Of a DNA stretch of 13,817 nucleotides, positions 7,441 through 13,817 are shown piece after piece. Made by a program: the position numbers and the translations under genes. Each line of letters starts with the position of its first letter. The first letter of the stretch is position 1. The DNA comes from DASQJL01 sp036380835 (GTDB lineage: Bacteria; Eisenbacteria; RBG-16-71-46; SZUA-252), in assembly GCA_036380835.1 (NCBI GenBank), contig DASVDZ010000046.1:1-13817 (forward strand). The letters run 5' to 3'. Below the pieces are notes generated by a model. It was not told the DNA's origin. It did no database searches and worked only from the letters and a program-made list of their open reading frames with translations.

Positions 7441-9414
7441 ATGATGACGCTGCAGGTTCTTCGGAAGAACGGACGCGCCTGGCTCACGGCGCTCGGCCTG
7501 GTCGCGCTGGTCGGGGTCGCGAGCGGGATCTTCGCGACCCCCGCCCGCGCGGTGATCCTGGACGACGAGAAGCGGGTCGACCTCGTCCTCGCGGACAACA
7601 CGAACGTCACGCTCTTCGCGCAGCAGGGCGGCGCGGCGCCCGGCGGCGGCACGCCGTACTACTACCTGCCGGTCAACCTCCGTCTCGCGACCAATCCCGA
7701 CGGCACTCCGGAGTTCCTCTTCCTCAAGTTCACGACCGAGAAGCGCGCCGACCAGGGGGGCGTCGAAGGCGGGCTGATGCACTTCCTCATGCAGTGGGGT
7801 CTCACGCCCGCGCAGGAGACCGAGGTCAAGGACAAGCTGAAGCAGAAGGATCCCAAGGGCGTCCTGATGGGCGCGGTCCCGGTGGAGGACGAGGGCGAAG
7901 GGAGCGGCTCCTTCCAGATCATCTCCGGGACCCTGTCGGACAACAAGATGTCGAGCGCCCTGGTCAGCTCGGGGAAGGCGCCCCTCGTCCCCGGCGGGCG
8001 CTGCGCGGCGGCGTCCCGGCTGAGCCCCGAGGGGGCCCAGCTCCTCGCGGCGTCGTTCGAGAAGACCCGCTCGATCGCGGACGTCTCGATCGCCCTGAAC
8101 TTCAACTACACGACGATCGTCCCGGCGGCGAAGGGCACGATCACGTTCGACTGGAGCAAGCTCGAGACGCACTTCGACTCGCTGGGCGCCGAGTACAGCC
8201 GGAAGCAGTCGGGCACGTCGAAGTCGACCGCGTCCTTCCTCGGGATCCCGATCTTCTCGAGCGAGTCTCCGGAGTACGCCTACAGCTACAACGAGGTGAA
8301 GAAGCAGTTCGACTTCCTGATGGAGAAGCAGATCGTGAAGTTCGACTGGCAGGAGAACGTCTCGGACGACCGGATCACCAAGGTGCGCGAGGCCTTCCTG
8401 ACCTACTTCATCAACAGCATGACCGAGCCGGCGCCCCAGGCGCCGCCGCCTCCGCCCTCGACCGACGAGAAGAAGGACGACCCGAACATACGCTACGGGA
8501 CGAACTACAAGTTCTCGAAGACGTCGCTCAAGCGCGCGTTCGAGAGCAAGACGAAGGTGCTCCGCCTCGACATGCGCCTCCCGATCAAGCACCAGTTCCA
8601 GATCGTCGGGAACCTCGCCTCCTGGTACGACGGCGTCCGCGACAACCCGAAGTGCGTCGCGGCGGTGAACCTGAACGACCCGTTCTACCAGCACCGCGAC
8701 ATCAACTTCATCCTCGACCTGGACGCGAAGGACATGTTCGAGCAGGAAGCGAACTACGTGACGGTCAACGTCCGGAAGCAGCGCTCCGAGGGCAACCCGT
8801 TCGAGGACCACGTCACGATCGACGCGAAGTACGTCAAGGACAACGGCATCAACGCCAAGATGACGTACGCGCGGGGCGAGGACAAGAACGCCGACACCTA
8901 CCAGTACCAGGCCCAGTGGAGCTTCCGCGGCGGCAAGGTCTGGCCGACCAACCCACCCTGGCAGACCGGGAGCTGGGAGGGGGTCACGCTGGCGGCTCCG
9001 ATCGTGCCGCGCACCATCGAGGTCGAGGGGGACCTCGACGCGCTGAAGGCGAGCAACGTCGCGCGCGTCACGGCGCAGATCCACTACATCAAGTTCGGGA
9101 CCGAGATGGAGGAGAACCTGAGCGTCTCTCCCGTCAAGAACGAGCCCCTGGTCTCGAAGCGGATCTACATGGACGCCGACTCGAAGGGCTACGCCTACCG
9201 GCTGATCGTCGACAGCAAGACCGACGGCAAGCTCGCGACGCCGTGGAGCGCGAAGGTGGCGGACGACTACATCTTCGCGGCGGTACCCAAGGACATGCTG
9301 GAGCAGCCGGACCTGAAGGCCGTCGCGAAGACGGCGGCGCTGGACGCGTCGACGAGCGCGAAGGAGAAGGTGCTGTCGAAATTCGCCGAGCTCCTCGGAG
9401 GGACGAAACAATGA
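7441..9414 (+). CDS. Exported array protein, type 1, with proline linker and C-terminal tail (gene E)
   Basis: The 657-residue product starts at ATG 7441, preceded by GGAGG (7431-7435) five bases away; the ATG at 7444 is also possible. The signal peptide is about 1-37 (TPARA|V). Motifs are PYYYLP 72-77 with a NPDGTPEFLFLKF turn, GGLMHFLMQW, GVLMGAVPV 140-148, GSGSFQIIS, SSGKAPLVPGG, EGAQLLAASF, DNPKCVAAVNLNDPFYQHRD 401-420, YQYQAQWSFRGG 487-498, and GYAYRLIV from 583. A Pro-rich linker lies at ~328-350 (APPPPPS), between the central region and the tandem beta domains (~419-522 and ~524-615). After DDYIFAAVP (608-616) comes a ~40-residue Ala/Lys helical tail not seen in genes C, D or F. It resembles gene C most (GxGSF and GKAPLxPG blocks). 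It follows gene D by 64 bases and overlaps gene F by ATGA. Function unknown. Confidence 0.9.
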   Translation: MMTLQVLRKNGRAWLTALGLVALVGVASGIFATPARAVILDDEKRVDLVLADNTNVTLFAQQGGAAPGGGTPYYYLPVNLRLATNPDGTPEFLFLKFTTEKRADQGGVEGGLMHFLMQWGLTPAQETEVKDKLKQKDPKGVLMGAVPVEDEGEGSGSFQIISGTLSDNKMSSALVSSGKAPLVPGGRCAAASRLSPEGAQLLAASFEKTRSIADVSIALNFNYTTIVPAAKGTITFDWSKLETHFDSLGAEYSRKQSGTSKSTASFLGIPIFSSESPEYAYSYNEVKKQFDFLMEKQIVKFDWQENVSDDRITKVREAFLTYFINSMTEPAPQAPPPPPSTDEKKDDPNIRYGTNYKFSKTSLKRAFESKTKVLRLDMRLPIKHQFQIVGNLASWYDGVRDNPKCVAAVNLNDPFYQHRDINFILDLDAKDMFEQEANYVTVNVRKQRSEGNPFEDHVTIDAKYVKDNGINAKMTYARGEDKNADTYQYQAQWSFRGGKVWPTNPPWQTGSWEGVTLAAPIVPRTIEVEGDLDALKASNVARVTAQIHYIKFGTEMEENLSVSPVKNEPLVSKRIYMDADSKGYAYRLIVDSKTDGKLATPWSAKVADDYIFAAVPKDMLEQPDLKAVAKTAALDASTSAKEKVLSKFAELLGGTKQ

Positions 9415-11588
9415 CGACCGGAACGAATCAGATCCATCGACCCCGCCCGGACGCGGGCCGCGCGGGGACCTGGCCGCGGCTGGCCGCGGCGGCGCTCCTG
9501 CTCGTCTCGCTCGCGTGGACGGCGAGCGCCCGCGCGCAGCAGTTCCTGATCGACAAGCCGGTCCACGCCGGCGAGCTGACCGTCTTCCCCGATCTGAACG
9601 ACCCGATGCAGTACTACTACGTCAACGACAAGGCGCGCCTCGCGACCGACGAGAACGGCGAGCCGGTCTTCTCCTTCCTCCAGTACGTGAAGAACGTGCG
9701 CTCGGGCTCGGACCAGCCCGAGGCGCGCGAGGGCGAGGGGGGCGCCATCGTGCACGCCGAGGTGACGCTGGGCGTGACGCCCGAGCAGATCCAGGACGCC
9801 CAGCGCGAGCTCTCGCGGAAGGTCCCCGGCGCCAAGATCATGGGCCCCGTCGTCTACAAGTCGGGCAAGTTCAGCCTGACCACGTCCTTCAAGGACACGA
9901 ACGGAGAGCTGACGAAGCAGGTGGTCGGCCTCGGGAACGCTCCGATCCTGGACGGCGAGAAGGCCGCCATCTCGATGCAGCTCACGGCGAAGGGCGCGAC
10001 CATCCTCTGGAATTCGTTCAAGACGGCGGCGCCCGACATCGACTTCGCCTTCGAGATGCAGGCGACCGGGTACCGCTCGCCCCATCGCGCGGTGATCGAG
10101 GCGAACTTCGACCAGATCTACGAGCACCAGTCCTTCGGCGTCGGCTTCGCGTCGAAGTACCTCGCCGCGGAGATCAAGGCGGCGTTCGACGACCTGCGGC
10201 GCTCGGGCGCGATCAAGCTGACCGAGATCGGGCCCGACGAGAAGATGGACGCGCTGATCACGACGGCCTACAACAAGATCGCCGAGATGATGTTCTCGCC
10301 GCTCAACAACAACGCCGTCGATCTGGGCTCCGTCCTGGGCGCGGCGGGCGGGAACGGCGCGAGCCTCCTCGACCGGGCGACCTCGATGCTCGAGAAGAAC
10401 CAGGCGGCCGCCAAGGCCGACAACGAGAAGATCCGCGCCGAGAACGACCGCGCCCAGGCGGCCGCGGACGCGCGGAACGCGTCGGCGGCATCGAACGCGC
10501 CGCGGACGAACGCCTCGAACGCGTCGGCGGGATCGAACGCGCGCGGGGCCGGCGGCGCGGGCGCGGACTCGTCCAAGGGGGCCCGCGGCGGCAACCGCGC
10601 CGCCGCGGACTCGACCGGCGGGAAGGCCGATTCCACCGCGGGCGACGCCCCGAGGGGCTATCACCCGCAGCCGGCGTCGCTCCAGCCGAACTACGCGGAC
10701 GCCGCGAAGCCCAACGACCAGCCGGGACCGGGATCGTCGGCCCCCGCGGCGAACACGGCGGCGCCGAAGCGCGAGGAGGAGACCGTCCCGCAATTCTCGG
10801 TCATCGCCACGTTCGAGATGAAGAAGGTGCACCAGCAGGGCACCTTCAAGGTGGACCTCAACAAGTACACGACCGACGACCTGACGCTCCCGTTCAGCCA
10901 GAACATCGGCAACCTGAGCAAGCTGATGAGCGATCCGCGCCATTTCCTGCAGGTGAACCTGGACGATCCCCTCTACAAGCAGCGGGAGCTGGTGGTCATG
11001 GTCGACGGGATGAACGCGAAGGACTTCGGTGACTACGTGAACTTCGCGACCGTGCAGATGCGGAAGAAGCACCAGGGCGGCGAAGAGACCCAGGACGAGG
11101 TTCGCATCGACCGGAACAACTTCAACAAGGAAGGCAACAACTTCAAGCTGATGTACGGCTGGAACGGCGACAACGACCGGAAGCAGTGGATGAACTACGA
11201 GTACCAGACGACGTGGAGCTTCTTCGGCGGGAAGGAGCTTCAAGACGCGTGGAAGCCGGCGAACGCCGGAGCCATCGACCTGGCGCCACCGTTCCAGAAG
11301 CGGAGCGTCGACCTCCAAGCCGATCCCGACGCGATCACCCAGGCGGGCGTCCGCTCGATCACCGTGAAGGTCTTCTACAAGCTGGGCGACGCGGAGCAGG
11401 TGAAGCAGGTGACGCTGAACGCCAGCAAGGGACAGCTGTCCGACAAGATCGACTTCATCCTGCCCGCCGACAAGACCGACTACGACTACGAGATCACCTG
11501 GCACCTGAAGGGGAACAAGACCGTGACGTCCGGACGGAAGAGCGCGAGCGACGCGGTCCTCTTCGTCGACGAAGTCCCGGCGGGCTGA
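9411..11588 (+). CDS. Exported array protein, type 2, with coiled-coil/low-complexity insert (gene F)
   Basis: The 725-residue product starts at ATG 9411 in an ATGA overlap with gene E, with GGAGGG at 9397-9402 eight bases upstream. The signal peptide is long (about 1-42, ASARA|Q). Motifs are QYYYV 67-71 followed by a DENGEPVFSFLQYV-like turn, GAKIMGPV 140-147, GNAPILDG, GATILWNSF 195-203, YNKIAEMMF 287-295, DPRHFLQVNLDDP from 508, MYGWNGDNDRKQWMNYEYQ from 581, PPFQKR from 626, and DYDYEITW 690-697, ending FVDEVPAG. Tandem beta domains occupy ~525-629 and ~630-723. Residues ~321-458 are an insert absent from gene D: a predicted helical/coiled-coil segment (EKNQAAAKADNEKIRAEN) and then Ala/Asn/Ser/Gly/Pro-rich disordered sequence. 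It most resembles gene D. The insert may act as a spacer or stalk; that is inference. No enzyme motif is visible. Confidence 0.9.
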   Translation: MTTGTNQIHRPRPDAGRAGTWPRLAAAALLLVSLAWTASARAQQFLIDKPVHAGELTVFPDLNDPMQYYYVNDKARLATDENGEPVFSFLQYVKNVRSGSDQPEAREGEGGAIVHAEVTLGVTPEQIQDAQRELSRKVPGAKIMGPVVYKSGKFSLTTSFKDTNGELTKQVVGLGNAPILDGEKAAISMQLTAKGATILWNSFKTAAPDIDFAFEMQATGYRSPHRAVIEANFDQIYEHQSFGVGFASKYLAAEIKAAFDDLRRSGAIKLTEIGPDEKMDALITTAYNKIAEMMFSPLNNNAVDLGSVLGAAGGNGASLLDRATSMLEKNQAAAKADNEKIRAENDRAQAAADARNASAASNAPRTNASNASAGSNARGAGGAGADSSKGARGGNRAAADSTGGKADSTAGDAPRGYHPQPASLQPNYADAAKPNDQPGPGSSAPAANTAAPKREEETVPQFSVIATFEMKKVHQQGTFKVDLNKYTTDDLTLPFSQNIGNLSKLMSDPRHFLQVNLDDPLYKQRELVVMVDGMNAKDFGDYVNFATVQMRKKHQGGEETQDEVRIDRNNFNKEGNNFKLMYGWNGDNDRKQWMNYEYQTTWSFFGGKELQDAWKPANAGAIDLAPPFQKRSVDLQADPDAITQAGVRSITVKVFYKLGDAEQVKQVTLNASKGQLSDKIDFILPADKTDYDYEITWHLKGNKTVTSGRKSASDAVLFVDEVPAG
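10392..10784 (+). repeat. Low-complexity coding segment (disordered linker) inside gene F
   Basis: This stretch encodes residues ~328-458 of gene F. It moves from a charged Ala/Lys/Glu helix to Asn-Ala-Ser and Gly/Pro/Ala-rich sequence with no regular fold pattern. It lies between the YNKIAEMMF helix and the first tandem beta domain. Gene E has its Pro-rich linker at about the same point, so this position in the family fold tolerates insertions. Confidence 0.65.
10475..10541 (+). repeat. Imperfect 25-base direct repeat within gene F
   Basis: Bases 10475-10499 and 10517-10541 are the same 25-mer except for one base (C versus G at position 15). The copies are offset by 42 bases, which is 14 codons, so the reading frame is kept. 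They encode NASAASNA and NASAGSNA. This looks like an in-frame tandem duplication, so the linker may vary in length between strains by slippage or recombination. Confidence 0.75.
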
Positions 11589-11597
11589 GGAAGACCC

Positions 11598-11639
11598 ATG
11601 AACCGCACATCGTTCGTTCGAGGCGAGGGAGGCTCCATG
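11598..11639 (+). promoter_or_regulatory. Two alternative translation starts for gene G
   Basis: ATG 11598 has GAGG at 11587-11590 with a seven-base spacer. ATG 11637, in the same frame, has GGGAGG at 11627-11632 with a four-base spacer. The first start adds 13 residues (MNRTSFVRGEGGS), including an acidic one, before the basic n-region. The second gives a standard signal peptide that starts MKRYDPIRR. I prefer 11637 on signal-peptide grounds, but both are usable. Confidence 0.55.
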
Positions 11640-13115
11640 AAGCGATATGATCCGATCCGGCGCGGCGCGCTGTTCGCCGCGCTCGCGCTCCTCATGCTCG
11701 CCGGGTCGGCGGCCGCCGACGAGGCCGATCGCCAGTACCTGGTCGGCAAGCTCTCGTTCCGGTACGTCAACGTGCCCAACGACACCAGCTCGACCCCCGC
11801 CGTGCTCGACAACGCGGCCATCGGGGCGGGCACGGAGACGGGTGCGTTCTGGACCAACACGCGGATTCCCGGACTCCAGGGCCTCGTCCGCTCGCTCCTC
11901 AAGCCGGCCGGGCGCGGCGGCGACGGGAACATGCAGTACGTGGTCTCGAGGGTCGTGAAGATCCTCGACCGTCCCGTCATGATCGTCCTCCTCAACGACA
12001 CCGGCCCCGCGCTCACGGGAGTCGCGATGGACCACTGGGACGCGTGCGACGACGGGAACGGCCGCGCCTGGCCCTGCGCCTCGAACGCCTCGACCTCGGA
12101 CGACCAGCGGGAGCGCTGCGCCCAGGTGAACCACCAGGCGGCCCCGGCGCGCCGCGACGCCCACTGGGCCGGTTCCATGACCCTGGGCCAGGCGGCGTTC
12201 AACGGCGGCACCGCCGGGAGCGCCACGGGGACGTTCGTCCACGAGCTGGTCCACACGCAGGACCGCTCGGACCGCCGGGAGCACATGTTCCTCGTGAGCA
12301 AGCACGAGTACGCGTACGGATCGGACGGGACGCACTACGACGTCGAGGCGGTGCCGAACCTCGCCGCGACGTACCAGGAAGGGATCGCCAACGCGGTCAT
12401 GATGACGGTCGACAACCAGTCGCGCAGCGACATGTTCAACTGGTTCGCCCGGAACGACGTGATGATGGTCGAGAAGACGAAGCTCGCCCCGGGCACGGGT
12501 GCCGGCGCCGGGCCGTGCTGGTCGGTGGTCACGATGCCGTCCGACGACATCTGGCTCTACAACCAGCTCCACGGGGCGCACGTCCACGAGGTCACGCGGA
12601 CCCCCAATCCCTATCCGAACTACGCGTATTTCCGGATCCGGGACCTCCCGCCCAAGTTCATCGTCCACAACGAGAACATCATCGCGCTCGTCTTCTCCGA
12701 GTACGCCCGGCACCTCAGCCTTCCGAAGTTCCTGGCGGCGCTCAAGGCGAACGACGCGACGATCTTTCGCGTCTCGACCAGCCCGATCGCGCAGCTCTAC
12801 AACACGCTCTGCCGCGCGGGCCTCGACGGCCGGCCCCTTTCGGCCGTGACGAACGTGAACGAGGCGGGGCCGAAACCCTACCTGATCCCGCTCGCGTACG
12901 CCGACTACTTCACGAGCTACGCGTCCCGCACGAAGGACGAGTACGCGTCGATCTTCGAGGGGATGCTGCCGCACGAGTGGGTCGATCTCTACTGGGACGG
13001 CTACAAGGACGAGGTGCGCGCCGCGGCGCCCTTCGACGCGACCCATCCGCCGCGGTTCGACCAGTTGACCGACATCGCCATCGCCCTGGGCGTCAACACG
13101 TCGGGGCCGGAATAA
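11637..13115 (+). CDS. Exported HExxH zinc metallopeptidase-like protein (gene G)
   Basis: The product is 492 residues from ATG 11637 (505 from the alternative ATG 11598). The signal peptide is 1-27 (GSAAA|DE). The key feature is GTFVHELVHTQ, with HELVH at residues 202-206. This is the HExxH zinc-binding signature, where two histidines bind zinc and the glutamate activates water. About 42 residues later, YQEGIANAVM places a glutamate (E248) in an E-G-x-A helix, a plausible third zinc ligand as in gluzincin-type peptidases. That pairing is inference. An upstream Cys-containing loop (C in WDACDDGNG, WPCASNA and ERCAQ) suggests disulfides in an exported protein. The C-terminal half is rich in Tyr/Trp/Phe and matches no domain I know. 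It follows the array by 48 bases (9 from the alternative start) and probably shares its transcript. It might process or remodel the array proteins; nothing in the sequence shows the substrate. The exact peptidase family is not recognised. Confidence 0.85.
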   Translation: MKRYDPIRRGALFAALALLMLAGSAAADEADRQYLVGKLSFRYVNVPNDTSSTPAVLDNAAIGAGTETGAFWTNTRIPGLQGLVRSLLKPAGRGGDGNMQYVVSRVVKILDRPVMIVLLNDTGPALTGVAMDHWDACDDGNGRAWPCASNASTSDDQRERCAQVNHQAAPARRDAHWAGSMTLGQAAFNGGTAGSATGTFVHELVHTQDRSDRREHMFLVSKHEYAYGSDGTHYDVEAVPNLAATYQEGIANAVMMTVDNQSRSDMFNWFARNDVMMVEKTKLAPGTGAGAGPCWSVVTMPSDDIWLYNQLHGAHVHEVTRTPNPYPNYAYFRIRDLPPKFIVHNENIIALVFSEYARHLSLPKFLAALKANDATIFRVSTSPIAQLYNTLCRAGLDGRPLSAVTNVNEAGPKPYLIPLAYADYFTSYASRTKDEYASIFEGMLPHEWVDLYWDGYKDEVRAAAPFDATHPPRFDQLTDIAIALGVNTSGPE

Positions 13116-13121
13116 TCCGAT

Positions 13122-13134
13122 GGCGCGACGCGCC
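13122..13134 (+). repeat. Short perfect inverted repeat between genes G and H
   Basis: GGCGCG (13122-13127) and CGCGCC (13129-13134) are inverted around a single A, so about five pairs could form with a three-base loop. It lies seven bases after the stop of gene G and is not followed by a T-tract. It is too short to be called a terminator and could be a chance GC palindrome. Confidence 0.3.
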
Positions 13135-13135
13135 G

Positions 13136-13150
13136 CTCCGAAACGGAGGA
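13136..13150 (+). promoter_or_regulatory. Shine-Dalgarno of gene H inside a small hairpin
   Basis: GGAGGA at 13145-13150 lies eight bases before ATG 13159 and is a strong ribosome-binding site. CTCCG (13136-13140), loop AAA, and CGGAG (13144-13148) form a five-pair hairpin covering most of it. This could lower initiation unless ribosomes arriving from gene G open it. The structure is visible in the sequence; the regulatory effect is inference. Confidence 0.45.
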
Positions 13151-13158
13151 ACTCGATC

Positions 13159-13817
13159 ATGTCCGCGCTTCCGACCTCCCGCATTCTGCTTCTCGCGCTC
13201 GTGGCGGCCGGGCTCGCCGTCGCGCCGCCCCTGAGGGAGGCGCAGGCCGACCCGCCGGCCCCGGCGGACACGTCCGCGGCCGCCGCTTCGCCCGTCAGCG
13301 CGACGGGCCTCCTCCCCATCTTCGGCGTCGGCGTCGACTTCGACGCGCTTCCGGGCAAGACGTCCGCGGGCAAGCCGGAGGAGGCCGTCGCGGCGGTGCA
13401 GAAGCTCTGGAAGGACTACCTGAAGGGAGCCGGATTCAACGTCATCCAGTTCTCCGTGGACGTCTCCGACCTGGGCGACAAGGGGGCGGGCCGCCTCGCG
13501 GCGCTCTGCCGCTGGGCGGCGACGAACAACGTGCGCCTGGCGCCGACGCTGATCGGCGCGAAGGCGGGCGAGGCGCTCCCGGCCGACTTTCCCGACAAGG
13601 CGGGCGCCTTCGCGGCCAGGACGATCGAGCTGGTGAGCCAGAACGGGAACCCGGGCGCCTATTCCCAGATCATGTTCTATCAGCTCGAGCGTCCGTTGAA
13701 CCATCCCGGGAACCACGGCGCGATGGAGCCGTCGGCGGCCGCCGAGATCATCACGCACACGATCGAGAAGCTGCGCGCGTCGGAGCAAGCGGCGCTCGCC
13801 GGGTCGCAGCTCCAGGC
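13159..13817 (+). CDS. N-terminal part of an exported protein, possibly a TIM-barrel glycosidase-like enzyme (gene H, 3' truncated)
   Basis: The frame is open from ATG 13159 to the window edge (219 complete codons, no stop). The signal peptide is about 1-30 (MSALPTSRILLLALVAAGLA..., cleavage after EAQA). An Ala/Pro/Ser stretch to ~52 follows. The rest alternates strands and helices: FGVGVDF, a helix with QKLWKDYLK, FNVIQFSVDVSDLGD from residue 93, a helix with LAALCRWAATNN, RLAPTLIG 126-133, and QIMFYQLERPLNHPG from 170. A strand ending in D, a second after 'GAGFNVIQFSV', and a third after a helix ending in 'NNVRLAP' fit the early beta/alpha units of a (beta/alpha)8 barrel, as in many glycoside hydrolases. 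The catalytic residues would lie further on. The fold assignment is inference and the family is unknown. It starts 43 bases after gene G and is probably in the same operon. Confidence 0.75.
   Translation, partial: MSALPTSRILLLALVAAGLAVAPPLREAQADPPAPADTSAAAASPVSATGLLPIFGVGVDFDALPGKTSAGKPEEAVAAVQKLWKDYLKGAGFNVIQFSVDVSDLGDKGAGRLAALCRWAATNNVRLAPTLIGAKAGEALPADFPDKAGAFAARTIELVSQNGNPGAYSQIMFYQLERPLNHPGNHGAMEPSAAAEIITHTIEKLRASEQAALAGSQLQ

Noticed and set aside
10392..10784. Frameshift or foreign insertion in gene F
   Set aside because: The frame stays open through the segment, the base composition matches the flanks, and family motifs continue in frame on both sides. It is a low-complexity linker rather than damage.
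9267..13373. Very long open frame on the minus strand (over 1300 codons) opposite genes F, G and H
   Set aside because: It is antisense to well-supported genes with signal peptides and conserved motifs. Its product is Arg/Val/Leu/Glu-biased without recognisable motifs, as expected from the mirror of G/C-ending codons in GC-rich DNA. The other long minus-strand frames (for example 3769-5682, 5541-7652 and 7345-9411) are rejected for the same reason.
1..13817. CRISPR array, tRNA/rRNA genes, insertion sequences or phage genes
   Set aside because: I see no regularly spaced repeats, cloverleaf-like sequences, transposase or integrase motifs, or terminal inverted repeats. The non-coding space is too small for most of these.

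Overview
This is a very GC-rich bacterial window in which almost every real codon ends in G or C. All supported genes lie on the + strand. Every complete product, and the partial one at the right edge, begins with a Sec-type signal peptide, so the locus is devoted to exported proteins. The composition and style of the secreted proteins suggest a didermic, environmental lineage such as Candidatus Eisenbacteria, Gemmatimonadota or Myxococcota. That is an impression only, because the window has no phylogenetic marker.

Layout. Bases 1-76 are the 3' end of a probable DegT/DnrJ/EryC1-type sugar aminotransferase. A 304-base non-coding region follows (77-380), with a hairpin, a weak promoter candidate and a 10-base direct repeat. 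From 381 to 11588 there are six consecutive genes for exported proteins of 729, 400, 604, 592, 657 and 725 residues, called A-F here. They are tightly packed: TGATG overlap for A/B, GTGA for C/D, ATGA for E/F, and short gaps elsewhere. A seventh gene (G, 11637-13115) encodes an exported protein with an HELVH zinc-metallopeptidase motif. An eighth (H, 13159 to the right edge) encodes the N-terminal part of an exported protein that may be a TIM barrel.

Main observation. Proteins C, D, E and F are clearly diverged paralogues that keep the same ordered motifs. These are an aromatic YYYLP-like strand followed by a D-x-x-G turn, a GAKIMGPV-like block, a K/R/N-APL/I block, a YNKLLELMF-like helix, a DPRYFRVVNL-like block, and two YxYxxxW strand motifs near the C terminus. 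C resembles E and D resembles F, and each pair is joined by a four-base start/stop overlap. The array therefore looks like a duplicated two-gene module. Within each protein the C-terminal ~200 residues look like two tandem copies of one beta-sandwich-like domain. A and B share the aromatic strand motif and the final strand pair, and are probably more distant members.

How they may work together (inference). The packing suggests one operon making several different but related exported subunits, possibly of a hetero-oligomeric surface or extracellular structure, plus a protease and a possible carbohydrate-active enzyme that could process or remodel it. I recognise no named family for A-F and assign them no biochemical activity. 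I see no RNA genes, CRISPR array, mobile element or convincing intrinsic terminator in the window.
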